Assembly: GCF_046159715.1 (NCBI RefSeq)
Contig: NZ_JBJXCT010000010.1
Location: forward strand, 1-64,000
Direction: 5' to 3'
DNA length: 64,000 nt
DNA from: Pampinifervens sp037481935
GTDB taxonomy: Bacteria > Aquificota > Aquificia > Aquificales > Aquificaceae
Part shown: in pieces, positions 25,987 through 34,422 of the stretch
Layout of the letters: the number at the start of each line of letters is the position of its first letter
Numbering within the stretch: the first letter of the stretch is position 1
The notes under the pieces: generated by a model
The model's database searches: none
What the model was told of the DNA's origin: nothing
The model's input: only the letters and a program-made list of their open reading frames with translations
Position numbers and translations under genes: made by a program

Positions 25987-27149
25987 TGCCCATTAGATTT
26001 CTGACTGCAGGTGAATCACACGGTAGGGGGTTAGTCTGCATTCTTGAGGGCATCCCTGCCAATCTTTCCCTTTCTTCTGAATACATAAACAGAGAGCTTC
26101 AGAGAAGGCAGAGAGGCTATGGCAGGGGTGGGAGGATGAAGATAGAAAGCGACAGAGTTGAGTTTCTTTCAGGTCTGCGCTTTGGCAAAACTCTGGGAAG
26201 CCCAATATCTATGGTCATATGGAACAGGGACTGGGAAAACTGGTCTGAAAAGATGGCATACGAGGGTGAGCCTCCGGAGAGCGTGGTTCCTTTCACCAGA
26301 CCCAGACCGGGGCATGCAGACCTTGTGGGGGGTATAAAATACAACCAGAGGGACCTCAGAAACATACTGGAAAGAGCCTCCGCAAGGGAAACTGCAGCAA
26401 GGGTTGCGGTGGGAGCGGTATGCAAGAGGTTTCTTGAGGAATTTGGCATAAAGATAGGAAGCTATGTGGTGTGCGTAGGGGGGCTAAAGCCGGAGATTAA
26501 AGAAGAAGAGCTTCTGAAGAGGCATGAGCTTGCGGAGAGCTCTGAGGTGCGTTTTCCAGACCCATCAAAGGATGAGGATTTCAGAAGGTTGATTGATAAG
26601 GCAAGAGAAAGGGGGGAGAGCCTCGGAGGCATCTTTGAGGTCTTTGCGGTGGGTGTGCCACCTGGCCTTGGAAGCCACGTACAGTGGGACAAGAGGCTTG
26701 ACGGCAGAATAGCACAGGCTATGATGAGCATACAGGCTATAAAGGGTGTGGAAATAGGTGGTGGTTTTGAGCTGGCGGAGAGGTTTGGCTCTGAGGTTCA
26801 CGATGAGATTGGTTGGTCAGAGGACAGAGGATACTTCCGGTATACCAACAACCTCGGCGGGACAGAAGGGGGAATAACGAACGGCATGCCCCTTGTGGTT
26901 CGCTGTGCCATGAAGCCCATACCAACCCTCACAAAACCTCTCAGGAGCGTGGACATAGGGACAAAGGAGGGGGTAAAGGCTGGAAAGGAAAGAAGCGACG
27001 TGGTGGCAGTTCCTGCCGCCTCCGTGGTGGGAGAAGCCATGCTTGCCATAGTGCTGGCGGATGCTCTCCTTGAAAAACTGGGTGGTGACTTCATGGAAGA
27101 GCTGAAGGAGAGGTTTGAGAGGTATCTCCAGCATGTCAAAAGTTTTTGA
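25986..27149 (+). CDS. aroC: Chorismate synthase
   Basis: Last shikimate-pathway step, EPSP to chorismate with reduced FMN; 387 aa. Motifs: FLTAGESHGRGLVCILEGIP at the N-terminus, RRQRGYGRGGRMKIESD, TRPRPGHADLVGGIKY, RNILERASARETAARVAVG, and GGTEGGITNGMP with the conserved Arg/His positions. It begins at the last base of the rpmB stop and overlaps mlaE by 17 bases, making rpmB-aroC-mlaE one unit. Confidence 0.97.
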   Translation: MPIRFLTAGESHGRGLVCILEGIPANLSLSSEYINRELQRRQRGYGRGGRMKIESDRVEFLSGLRFGKTLGSPISMVIWNRDWENWSEKMAYEGEPPESVVPFTRPRPGHADLVGGIKYNQRDLRNILERASARETAARVAVGAVCKRFLEEFGIKIGSYVVCVGGLKPEIKEEELLKRHELAESSEVRFPDPSKDEDFRRLIDKARERGESLGGIFEVFAVGVPPGLGSHVQWDKRLDGRIAQAMMSIQAIKGVEIGGGFELAERFGSEVHDEIGWSEDRGYFRYTNNLGGTEGGITNGMPLVVRCAMKPIPTLTKPLRSVDIGTKEGVKAGKERSDVVAVPAASVVGEAMLAIVLADALLEKLGGDFMEELKERFERYLQHVKSF

Positions 27150-27870
27150 AGAGGTGGGAAGGGCTACGCTTCTTACCCTCTGGGGGCTGTACTTTATCTT
27201 CAGAAAACCTCCAAGGCTTAGACACTTCATAAAACAGCTTGCTTACCTTGCCTCTGAGACTGTGCCAGTAGTTGTTATAACTTCTCTCTTCTCTGGCGGC
27301 GTCATAGCCCTTCAGACCTACAGCACCTTTCATCGCTTTAACGCAGAGTTCCTAATAGGTGCGGTGGTTGCCATATCCATGGGAAGAGAGCTGGGACCTG
27401 TGCTCGCCTCTCTGATGGTGGTGGCAAGGGTGGGTTCTGCAATGACCGCCAACATAGGCACCATGAGAATTACCGAACAGATAGACGCCCTTGAGGTGAT
27501 GGGTATAAACCCAAGGAGCTATCTTATCTCCCCGAGGCTCTTTGCCGGCATTGTGGGAGTTCCCATGCTGGTGGTAATTGCGGACCTTTCGGGTATATTC
27601 GGGGGGTGGTTTGTGGCGGTAAAGCTCTTTGGAGTGAACGAGTATCTCTTCTGGGAGAAGATGAAGGACCTGGCAGAGCTCTATGACTTTATAGGCGGTC
27701 TCTACAAGGCGGTCTTTTTTGGTTTTATCATCTCTGCAGTCAGTTGCTACTTTGGCTACTACACAAAGGGTGGCACAGAAGGTGTTGGAAGGGCAACCAC
27801 AAACAGTGTGGTAACCTCTTCTATGCTGATACTTGTATCTGACTATTTTCTGACTGCCCTTATATTCTGA
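27133..27870 (+). CDS. mlaE: MlaE-family ABC transporter permease
   Basis: 245 aa, permease of the lipid (Mla) ABC importer/exporter family acting at the inner membrane on phospholipid asymmetry. The MlaE signature ELGPVLASLMVVARVGSAMTANIGTMRITEQIDALEVMG region is clear around residues 85-125, with about five hydrophobic helices. ATG 27133 is preferred (AGAGG upstream; conserved N-terminus) although it overlaps aroC. The ATPase (MlaF) and MCE protein (MlaD) that normally follow are not here; they must lie elsewhere. Confidence 0.92.
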   Translation: MSKVFEEVGRATLLTLWGLYFIFRKPPRLRHFIKQLAYLASETVPVVVITSLFSGGVIALQTYSTFHRFNAEFLIGAVVAISMGRELGPVLASLMVVARVGSAMTANIGTMRITEQIDALEVMGINPRSYLISPRLFAGIVGVPMLVVIADLSGIFGGWFVAVKLFGVNEYLFWEKMKDLAELYDFIGGLYKAVFFGFIISAVSCYFGYYTKGGTEGVGRATTNSVVTSSMLILVSDYFLTALIF

Positions 27871-27954
27871 AGCCTGCAGATAGGGAGAGGCAGGTTTGCA
27901 CTCACATAACCTTAAGAAGGGAAACACACTGAGAAGGGATTATTACGAGAGCAA

Positions 27955-28299
27955 CTATTTTTCTCTACTCCTGTCAATCAGTAAATTCACCAGCATATTC
28001 ATAAGTGTGTCAAACCTCTGGTTCAGGTGTCTTATTTCTGCCTTTAGCTCCTCGTAGTGTCTTTCTTCCTTCTCCTCAATCCTGTGGATTTGCGAAAGCA
28101 ACTCGTCCCTTACGCTTATTATCAGAGTGAAAAGCTCCTGCTTGTCCTTTTCCTGCTTCTCCTCAAGGCGGAAAATGTGGCCAAGAAGCTCCTGCTTGTC
28201 CTTTTCCTGCTTCTCCAGTATTGCAGAAGTTCTTTCATCCACTATGTTGTAAATAAGTTCAAGAGTTATCTTCTTTACGGTGCTTTTTATCCACTCCAT
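27955..28299 (-). CDS. Coiled-coil hypothetical protein with internal repeat
   Basis: 114 aa, almost entirely helical and charged, predicted as a long coiled coil. The decapeptide EKQEKDKQEL occurs twice, 18 residues apart, matching a 30-base exact DNA repeat with 54-base period; a third, degenerate unit (HRIEEKEERHYEEL) follows. The last third (RFDTLMNMLVNLLID) is hydrophobic enough for self-assembly. No function is recognised. Divergent from ispA with only 41 bases between start codons. Confidence 0.7.
   Translation of the reverse strand: MEWIKSTVKKITLELIYNIVDERTSAILEKQEKDKQELLGHIFRLEEKQEKDKQELFTLIISVRDELLSQIHRIEEKEERHYEELKAEIRHLNQRFDTLMNMLVNLLIDRSREK
28133..28216. repeat. Two 30-base direct repeats, 54-base period
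   Basis: Bases 28133-28162 and 28187-28216 are identical and in frame within the coiled-coil gene, offset by 54 bases (18 codons). This looks like a tandem duplication within the gene and could vary in copy number between strains. Confidence 0.9.
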
Positions 28300-28340
28300 T
28301 GCTTATTCACCTCTTATAATTTTATTCCGTAAAGCTTGAG

Positions 28341-29159
28341 ATGAAAAGCCTTGCTCTTTGGAAAGCAAACATAGAAAGCAGACTCAGAGAGCTTCTCAGA
28401 CCCTTTGAACCTCTGATTTTTTACGAAGCCATGTCCTATTACCTCTTTCAGGAAGGGAAACGCATAAGACCCCTCTTCCTGTGTGCAGTCTGCGACGCAC
28501 TCGGAGGAAACATAGAAGATGCCATTACCGTGGGCTGTGCTGTAGAGATGGTTCACAACTACTCCCTTATCCACGACGACCTTCCCGCTCTTGACAACGA
28601 CAGCGTAAGAAGGGGTAAACCTACCTGTCATGTGGTTTTCGGTGAGGACCTTGCCATTCTGGCAGGAGATGCCCTTCTTACCCTTGCCTTTGAGGTGTTA
28701 TCCAGAAAGGAAAATTTCTACAGCCTTGGGGAAGGTGAGCTTTTGCTCCTGGTCAGAGAGCTTGCAAAGGATTCGGGCTTTGAAGGTATGGTGGGCGGGC
28801 AGGTGATGGATATAAGAAAACTTTCCTCTCAGGAAGAGATAAGCCTCAAAAAAACTGCAAGACTCTTTTCTTTCTCTTTCAAGGCTGGTGGTGTAGTGGC
28901 AAAAAGGTCAGACCTTCTCCAGAAACTCCATGAGCTGGGGCTAAAGGTGGGATTGCTCTTTCAGATGGTGGATGACTGGAAGGATAAGGACGGTTTTTAC
29001 TACCTGCACGGGGAAGCTCTGTGGGAAAGGATAGAGCTTCTGGGAGAGCAGTGCATACGTGTGGCTGAGCATGTGGGCGTGGAGACTGGAGAGTTTCTGA
29101 AACTCTTAGAGCTTGTTCTTGGCGGAGGGGGAGGGATTCGAACCCCCGGTGGGCTGTGA
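28341..29159 (+). CDS. ispA: Polyprenyl synthetase, short-chain (FPP/GGPP synthase)
   Basis: Condenses IPP with allylic diphosphates, 272 aa. First Asp-rich motif HDDLPALDND at about residues 77-86 (DDxxD), preceded by AVEMVHNYSLI; RRGKPTCHVVFGED and ILAGDALLTLAFE follow; the second motif is MVDDWKD near 212. EGKRIRPLF is the IPP-binding region. The FPP or GGPP product cannot be fixed. Oddly, the last about 13 codons (GGGGGIRTPGGL) are read from the complement of the tRNA-Ser gene, so the ORF may have lost its natural end. Confidence 0.9.
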   Translation: MKSLALWKANIESRLRELLRPFEPLIFYEAMSYYLFQEGKRIRPLFLCAVCDALGGNIEDAITVGCAVEMVHNYSLIHDDLPALDNDSVRRGKPTCHVVFGEDLAILAGDALLTLAFEVLSRKENFYSLGEGELLLLVRELAKDSGFEGMVGGQVMDIRKLSSQEEISLKKTARLFSFSFKAGGVVAKRSDLLQKLHELGLKVGLLFQMVDDWKDKDGFYYLHGEALWERIELLGEQCIRVAEHVGVETGEFLKLLELVLGGGGGIRTPGGL

Positions 29160-29210
29160 ACCCACTGGTGATTTCAAATCACCCGCCTTCGTCCACTCGG
29201 CCACCCCTCC
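29120..29210 (-). tRNA. tRNA-Ser(UGA)
   Basis: A minus-strand cloverleaf: acceptor GGAGGGG pairs with CCCCTCC, the anticodon stem GGTGA/TCACC encloses TTTGAAA (anticodon TGA), a long variable arm AGTGGG..CCCACC typical of class II tRNA follows, then T-loop TTCGAAT. Discriminator G and an encoded CCA (29120-29122) complete it. It is 14 bases downstream of smpB on the same strand and overlaps the 3' end of ispA on the other strand by 40 bases. Confidence 0.96.
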
Positions 29211-29224
29211 TGAAGGGATAAATA

Positions 29225-29701
29225 TTATAGCTTTATCTTTCCTTCCTTCAACTCCCTTCTTAGCTGTCTCTCAAGGTCTCTCTGTCGGAGTTCCTCTCTC
29301 CTGTCGTAAGACTTTTTACCTCTGGCGAGGGCTATCTCCACCTTTGCCTTCCCATTCTTGAAGTAAATCCTGAGCGGTATAAGAGTATAGCCCTTTTCCT
29401 TTACCTTTCCCATAAGCCTGAGTATTTCCCTTTTGTGAAGCAGGAGTTTTCTGTTTCTCAGTGGGTCAGGGGGCTTTATGGTAGCGTAGCGATAAGGGGC
29501 TATGTAAAGGTTGTAGAGCCAGGCTTCTCCATCCTGAATCCTCACAAAACTGTCTTTAAAGGATACAGTCTGCCTGTTTCTCAGAGCCTTTACCTCAGGA
29601 CCTTCAAGAACTATGCCGGCTTCGTAGGTTTCCAGTATTTCATACTCTGCCTTTGCCTCCTTATTATAGGCCACTGTAAGCTCTCCCCTTTGCTTTGCCA
29701 T
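29225..29701 (-). CDS. smpB: SsrA-binding protein SmpB
   Basis: tmRNA partner in trans-translation and ribosome rescue, 158 aa. Family landmarks: AYNKEAKAEYEILETYEAGIVL at the start, GPEVKALRNRQTVSFKDSFV, LHKREILRLMGKVKEKGYTLIPLRIY, KVEIALARGKKSYDRRE, and a basic tail that inserts in the ribosome. Four bases separate it from the TPR gene upstream. tRNA-Ser follows, probably in the same transcript. The ssrA gene itself is not in the window. Confidence 0.97.
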   Translation of the reverse strand: MAKQRGELTVAYNKEAKAEYEILETYEAGIVLEGPEVKALRNRQTVSFKDSFVRIQDGEAWLYNLYIAPYRYATIKPPDPLRNRKLLLHKREILRLMGKVKEKGYTLIPLRIYFKNGKAKVEIALARGKKSYDRREELRQRDLERQLRRELKEGKIKL

Positions 29702-29705
29702 ACTA

Positions 29706-30185
29706 TCAGTTTAACATAGCCAGTATCTGGTGTCTGAGCACATGGGCTGGTCTGTAGTCTGGTGCTACCCTTACTGCGTTTTCCGCCTCCAGCAGGGCAT
29801 CCTTAAACTGTCCCTTCATCAGATAAATCCTTGCAAGGTTCATATGGGGATACTGCCTTGGCTCATACCTTGGTGCGATTATGGCTCTTCTGAGCCACGG
29901 GATTGCCTCATCCAGCCTTCCCATAGCCATAAGGTATGAACCTATGTCGTTGTATGGATTTCCAAACTCCGGGTCTATCTCTATAGCCTTCAGGCACAGG
30001 TCTATGGCAGTCTCAAGTTCTCCAAGCATGCTGTAGGCCCAGCCCATGTAGGTGTATGCTTCTGCAGTAGGCTGAATATCTATGGACTGCTGATATAACT
30101 CGATTGCCTGCTGTATATTCCCGGCCATATGCTCCTGAAGAGCCTTCTCTAAAAGCTCCTTTGCGTCCCTGCTTATTTCCCTCAT
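29706..30185 (-). CDS. Tetratricopeptide repeat protein
   Basis: 159 aa, about four TPR units covering nearly the whole protein: AKELLEKALQEHMAGNIQQAIELY, AEAYTYMGWAYSMLGELETAI, GNPYNDIGSYLMAMGRLDEAI, PHMNLARIYLMKGQFKDAL. There is no signal peptide, so it is probably a cytoplasmic scaffold. Partner unknown; it is co-transcribed with smpB. A TTTAAT sequence ends 6 bases before the ATG and no ribosome site is evident. Confidence 0.85.
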   Translation of the reverse strand: MREISRDAKELLEKALQEHMAGNIQQAIELYQQSIDIQPTAEAYTYMGWAYSMLGELETAIDLCLKAIEIDPEFGNPYNDIGSYLMAMGRLDEAIPWLRRAIIAPRYEPRQYPHMNLARIYLMKGQFKDALLEAENAVRVAPDYRPAHVLRHQILAMLN

Positions 30186-30236
30186 GGTAGAATTAAATAT
30201 AGGCCTGTTAAAAAATTTGACAAGACAGGACTAAAA

Positions 30237-31028
30237 TCACTCCCATTCCCTTTCTCTCAGAGAACTCTGGAGGTTTCTGGGTATCTCTACCCTCAGACCA
30301 AAGAGCAGTTTGAGCTGAAGGGCATTGAGCACCGCCTGAGCCCTTACTGTGTTGTTGAAGAAGATATAGGTGTCCCTTTCCCCCAGTTTTTTAACCTTTT
30401 CCTTTATCTTCTTAAGCTCATCAAGGGAATAGGTGTAGTCGTATAGATGTTCAGGGTCTCTCCCGTGAAGTCTCACGTAGTTTATGGCACCCACACCAAC
30501 CCATGGACCCACCAGAAACCTGCCTCCCTTCGGTGCGTCAGAGTTAACCAGAGAAAATCCAAGCTCTTCAACAAGTTGGTAAAAGTCCGCTTTTCTAAAG
30601 CTCCTGTTTCTGACCTCAAGGACCTTCTGCACACCTCTGAAATCTTCCGAAAGCCTTCTCAGGTAATGAAGATTCTCCTCTCTATAGCCAAAGCTTTCTG
30701 GGAACTGAAAGAGAATGGCTATGAACCTGTCTTCTTCAAAGATAGGCTCTATGGCGTGGAGAAACTTCTTAACGTCATCCTGAGTGTAGTTTTTAAAATG
30801 GGTAAAGCTTCTGTGGGCCTTGAAGGCAAACCTGAGGCTTGATGTTCTTGAAAGCATACTTCTTACCGTTCCCCTGCTGGGGAAGGCATAGAAGGATGAG
30901 TTTATCTCAACCACTTCAAAATACTGGGCGTAAAACCTTATGTAATCCTCCCTTTTTAAAAGGGGAGGGTAGAACCCTCCCACCCAGTCTCTGTAAAAAA
31001 AGCCACTACAGCCTATGTATACCCTCAA
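30237..31028 (-). CDS. DUF72 family protein
   Basis: 263 aa of the DUF72 (YecE-like) TIM-barrel family, function unknown. It begins VYIGCSGFFYRDWVGGFYPP; FEVVEINSSFYAFPSRGTV, FKAHRSFTH, ILFQFPESF, LEVRNRSF and a C-terminal YIFFNNTVRAQAVLNALQL complete the pattern. The start is TTG at 31028, overlapping the atpA stop (TTGA), so it is coupled to atpA. A GC-rich inverted repeat near its start is explained by the codons. Confidence 0.88.
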   Translation of the reverse strand: MRVYIGCSGFFYRDWVGGFYPPLLKREDYIRFYAQYFEVVEINSSFYAFPSRGTVRSMLSRTSSLRFAFKAHRSFTHFKNYTQDDVKKFLHAIEPIFEEDRFIAILFQFPESFGYREENLHYLRRLSEDFRGVQKVLEVRNRSFRKADFYQLVEELGFSLVNSDAPKGGRFLVGPWVGVGAINYVRLHGRDPEHLYDYTYSLDELKKIKEKVKKLGERDTYIFFNNTVRAQAVLNALQLKLLFGLRVEIPRNLQSSLREREWE

Positions 31029-32536
31029 GGAATGAACTTGGACTTGAAGTCCTTAAGGGCTTCCTCTATTTTTGCCTTGAGCTGGTCATCAAGAGCTTTC
31101 TTTTCCCTTATCTCCTTGAGAAGCTCTGCTCTCTCTCTGTCAAGGTAGGTGTATAGCTCCTTTTCAAACTTTCTTACAGATTCGACCGGAAGGTCATCAA
31201 GGTATCCGTTGGTGCCTGCGTATATGGCTATTATCTGCTTTTCTACGGGTATGGGGCTGTAGGGCTCCTGTTTGAGAAGCTCCACAAGCCTGAGACCTCT
31301 GTTTATGGTCTGCTGGGTTGCCTTGTCAAGCTCTGAGGCGAATTGAACGAAAGCCTCAAGCTCTCTAAACTGAGCGAGGTCAAGTCTGAGTGTTCCGGCC
31401 ACCTGCTTCATCGCCTTTATCTGAGCTGCACCTCCAACCCTTGAAACAGAAAGACCCACGTTTATGGCAGGTCTTATGCCCTTGTTAAAGAGGTCTGGCT
31501 CAAGGTAAATCTGACCGTCTGTTATGGATATGACGTTGGTGGGAATGTATGCTGCCACGTCGCCAGCCTTTGTCTCTATAACTGGAAGGGCAGTAAGAGA
31601 ACCAGCACCCATCTCGTCGTTGAGCTTGGCAGCACGCTCTAAAAGCCTTGAATGCAGGTAGAAGACGTCTCCCGGATATGCCTCCCTTCCAGGTGGCCTT
31701 CTCATCAGGAGAGAGAGCTGTCTGTATGCCTCTGCGTGCTTGGAAAGGTCATCGTAGATGATTAGGGCATGCTTGCCGTTGTCCCTGAAATACTCCCCAA
31801 TGGTGCATCCCACAAAGGGAGCAAGGTATTGAAGTGAAGCTGGGTCTGTGGCGGATGCCACTACCACGCATGTGTATTCCATGGCACCACTTCTCTCAAG
31901 AAGCTCTATGATTCTTGCTGTAGTTGACCTTTTCTGACCAATTGCCACATATATGCAGTAGACGTCCGTGTCCTTCTGGTTAAGTATGGTGTCTATACAT
32001 ATGGTTGTTCTTCCCGTTGACCTGTCGCCAATGATGAGCTCCCTCTGACCCCTTCCTATGGGTATCATGGCGTCTATTGCCTTTATGCCCGTCTGGAGTG
32101 GCTCATGAACGGACTTTCTCTTTACAACTCCCGGGGCTATCTTCTCCACAGGAGAGCGGTATTCATACTTTATAGGTCCCTTACCATCAAGGGGATTTCC
32201 TAGAGGGTCAATAACTCTACCTATGAGCCCCTCGCCCACCGGAGCATCAAGTATCCTCCCCGTTCTTCTAACTATAGAACCTTCCCTTATACCGCTCTCG
32301 CTACCAAGGACTATGATACCCACGTTGTCCTCTTCAAGGTTAAAGGCCAGGCCCATGGTTCCGCCTTCAAACTCCACAAGCTCGTTAGCCATAACATTGT
32401 CAAGTCCGTAAGCCCTCGCCACACCATCACCCACGTAGTAAACAACACCAACCTCTTCCATCTTTGCCGATGCTTCAAAACCCTTTATCTGTTCCTTCAG
32501 GAGCCCAAGAGCTTCTTCGTAGGTTATGGTTGCCAT
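31025..32536 (-). CDS. atpA: ATP synthase F1 subunit alpha
   Basis: Non-catalytic nucleotide-binding subunit of F1, 503 aa. Clear family blocks: GDGVARAYGLDNVMANELVEF, the P-loop region IIGDRSTGRTTIC near residue 168, QKRSTTARI, DDLSKHAEAYRQLSLLMRRPPGREAYPGD and SRVGGAAQIKAMKQV. The usual P-loop lysine (TGKT) is Arg here (codon AGA). AGGAGG precedes the ATG. It stands apart from the other atp genes: atpD is about 31 kb away, in keeping with the dispersed atp genes of Aquificales. DUF72 is coupled downstream. Confidence 0.97.
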   Translation of the reverse strand: MATITYEEALGLLKEQIKGFEASAKMEEVGVVYYVGDGVARAYGLDNVMANELVEFEGGTMGLAFNLEEDNVGIIVLGSESGIREGSIVRRTGRILDAPVGEGLIGRVIDPLGNPLDGKGPIKYEYRSPVEKIAPGVVKRKSVHEPLQTGIKAIDAMIPIGRGQRELIIGDRSTGRTTICIDTILNQKDTDVYCIYVAIGQKRSTTARIIELLERSGAMEYTCVVVASATDPASLQYLAPFVGCTIGEYFRDNGKHALIIYDDLSKHAEAYRQLSLLMRRPPGREAYPGDVFYLHSRLLERAAKLNDEMGAGSLTALPVIETKAGDVAAYIPTNVISITDGQIYLEPDLFNKGIRPAINVGLSVSRVGGAAQIKAMKQVAGTLRLDLAQFRELEAFVQFASELDKATQQTINRGLRLVELLKQEPYSPIPVEKQIIAIYAGTNGYLDDLPVESVRKFEKELYTYLDRERAELLKEIREKKALDDQLKAKIEEALKDFKSKFIP

Positions 32537-32547
32537 AACAAACCTCC

Positions 32548-33063
32548 TTATGGTTTTGGAAGTATTTTACTACAATTTTCACAGAAAAACCTGCTCTTAG
32601 CGTCAACCTCCCACAGACTATTGGAAAAGCTCATGACACATTTCCTGTCCTTACAGTGCATCAGACCAAAGGTATGACCGAGCTCGTGGTTTACCTCTTT
32701 AAAGACCCTATCAAAGAAGAGTCTTTCTTCCTTGCTCTGAAGTCTAAAGGTGTTCACCAGAGCACAACTTCCTCCCAGCTGGGCAAGGCCAAATATAAAG
32801 TTCAGTCCCTCTTCATACACGTCAAAGGGGATAAGGGCTATAAGCTTTAGCATATCACGATAATAAACCCTTGATAAAAAACCCAGAAGTGTGCCACCGT
32901 GATACTGTCCCCTCTGAGGATTGTAGCCAAGCCTCGGTGGGATTGTAAGGTGAGAAAAGCGGACTTCGAAGCCGAACACTTCTCTTATGTTCTTCGCAAC
33001 TGCCAGTATGAGCCTCTTTTCAACGCCGAAGCCGGCAAGATATATATACCTACCTCCTTGCAC
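32548..33063 (-). CDS. Archaemetzincin-type zinc metalloprotease
   Basis: 171 aa with the full archaemetzincin signature: HELGHTFGLMHC near residue 127, then CVMSFSNS and CENC in the tail; the extra Cys residues would bind a second zinc. FGFEVRF and GQYHGGTLLGFL fit the N-terminal half. Substrates are unknown; the family is mainly archaeal. The start is unsettled: GTG 33063 has no ribosome site, whereas GGAGG (33053-33057) lies just downstream of it, 7 bases before an in-frame ATA at 33045. It overlaps mltG by 14 bases. Confidence 0.9.
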   Translation of the reverse strand: MQGGRYIYLAGFGVEKRLILAVAKNIREVFGFEVRFSHLTIPPRLGYNPQRGQYHGGTLLGFLSRVYYRDMLKLIALIPFDVYEEGLNFIFGLAQLGGSCALVNTFRLQSKEERLFFDRVFKEVNHELGHTFGLMHCKDRKCVMSFSNSLWEVDAKSRFFCENCSKILPKP

Positions 33064-34021
33064 TTCTGTATTCCCTCACTCTTCTGTTGTGTTCCTGAAG
33101 GGTTCTGCTGAAATGGTGTCCACCCAAGCCGTCGGCCACAAAGTATAGGTAATCAACCCTTTCGGGTTCAAGAGCAGCCTTCAGAGATTCAAGCCCGGGG
33201 TTGCATATGGGTGAGGGCGGAAGACCAAAGTAAACATAGGTGTTGTAAGCATCTTCAATCTTCAGGTCCTTCAGCGTCAGACGCCCGTTCCAGAGGTTTC
33301 TCCTTTTGAGTGCATAAATTACGGTAGGGTCTATCTGTAGCTTCATGCCTTTTTTCAGTCTGTTGTGTATTACTGCAGATACGAGGGGTCTCTCCTCTGG
33401 TTTTGCGGTTTCCTTCTCTATCATGGAGGCTATTGCCACCCACTCTTCAAGTGTTAAACCTCTTTCTGAGAGCCTTTCCCTCAATCCTTCTGTTTTCTTA
33501 AGAAAGTTTTTATGCATAACTTCTATTACCCTGAGCGGGTGTGTATTTTTTGAGAAAAAATAGGTATCAGGAAATAAAAAACCCTCCATGGTGCCAGCCT
33601 TTAATCCATATTTTCTTGCAACCTCCTCAGACATGGCGTATTTTAAGAAGTCTTCTGAGGCGCATATGCGGTTTTCTTCAAGAAGCTCTGCTATGTCGTA
33701 GAGGTCAGACCCTTCTGGCACAGTTATCCTGTAGACCTTTTTAAGACCTTTGCTGAGCTTCTCGTATATATCCCATGGAAAGACAAGCCCCCTAAACTCG
33801 TATTCCCCAGCTTCAAGCCTTTTTTTGTAGATACCGTGCAAAAGAAGGAAAGACAGGGGGTTTCTCAAAAGACCCTCTCTGTAGAACTGAAGGGCTATGT
33901 CCGTTGTTGAAGTGCCGTAGGCTATCTCCACGGTCTTTTCCTCCGTCTTCACTGGCAGAAGGGAGTAAAGGACAAAAAGGGCCACCATAAGGACCGGGAA
34001 GAAAAATTTCAGGTATCTCAT
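33050..34021 (-). CDS. mltG: Endolytic murein transglycosylase MltG
   Basis: 323 aa, cuts nascent glycan strands and sets their length. One N-terminal membrane anchor (residues 5-22), a LysM-like linker (EGSDLYDIAELLEENRI), EGFLFPDTYFF, and the catalytic YceG block WVAIASMIEKETAKPEERPLVSAVIHNRL with the catalytic Glu near residue 198; QIDPTVIYAL and LPPSPICNPGLES close the domain. The start overlaps the ruvX stop (ATGA), giving the common ruvX-mltG order. Confidence 0.95.
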   Translation of the reverse strand: MRYLKFFFPVLMVALFVLYSLLPVKTEEKTVEIAYGTSTTDIALQFYREGLLRNPLSFLLLHGIYKKRLEAGEYEFRGLVFPWDIYEKLSKGLKKVYRITVPEGSDLYDIAELLEENRICASEDFLKYAMSEEVARKYGLKAGTMEGFLFPDTYFFSKNTHPLRVIEVMHKNFLKKTEGLRERLSERGLTLEEWVAIASMIEKETAKPEERPLVSAVIHNRLKKGMKLQIDPTVIYALKRRNLWNGRLTLKDLKIEDAYNTYVYFGLPPSPICNPGLESLKAALEPERVDYLYFVADGLGGHHFSRTLQEHNRRVREYRSARR

Positions 34022-34422
34022 AGGCTTTCCATATACTCTAAAAGTATGACGTAAGCAGACAGACTGTCTTTTATTTTCTTTTTCTTTTCAGGCCTGAAGC
34101 CCTCCATCATCCTGTAAGCCTCTTTTGTGGTGTATCTTTCGTCCCAGAGTATCACCTCCACACCTGCCGGTAGCAGGCTTTTCAATTTCTCTGAGAATTC
34201 TCTTGCCTCCCCCGCTCTCTGTCCTTCCTTTCCCAGAGGTGTGAGGGGAAGGCCTACGAGAATAAGATATACGCCGTGTTCCTTTACCTTGCTGACAATT
34301 GACTGAAGGGTTTTTTCACCTTTGTTTTCTATGCTCTCTAAGGGTAAGGCTATACCCAGCCCTGTATCACCAAGAGCAAGACCTATTCTTTTACTGCCAT
34401 AATCTATGGCAAGAACCTTCAA
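34018..34422 (-). CDS. ruvX: Putative pre-16S rRNA nuclease / Holliday junction resolvase YqgF
   Basis: 134 aa from the TTG start. RNase H-like fold with KVLAIDYGSKRIGLALGD at the N-terminus, LILVGLPLTPLG, WDERYTTKEA and KDSLSAYVIL: the YqgF acidic site residues are all present. The longer in-frame start at 34512 would overlap the upstream gene; TTG 34422 forms a TTGA overlap with its stop and matches the conserved N-terminus, so it is preferred. It is followed by mltG. Confidence 0.92.
   Translation of the reverse strand: MKVLAIDYGSKRIGLALGDTGLGIALPLESIENKGEKTLQSIVSKVKEHGVYLILVGLPLTPLGKEGQRAGEAREFSEKLKSLLPAGVEVILWDERYTTKEAYRMMEGFRPEKKKKIKDSLSAYVILLEYMESL

Noticed and set aside
30963..30981. 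Perfect inverted repeat GGGAGGGT-AGA-ACCCTCCC
   Set aside because: Lies within conserved DUF72 codons (GGFYPP), so protein coding accounts for it; no T-run follows.
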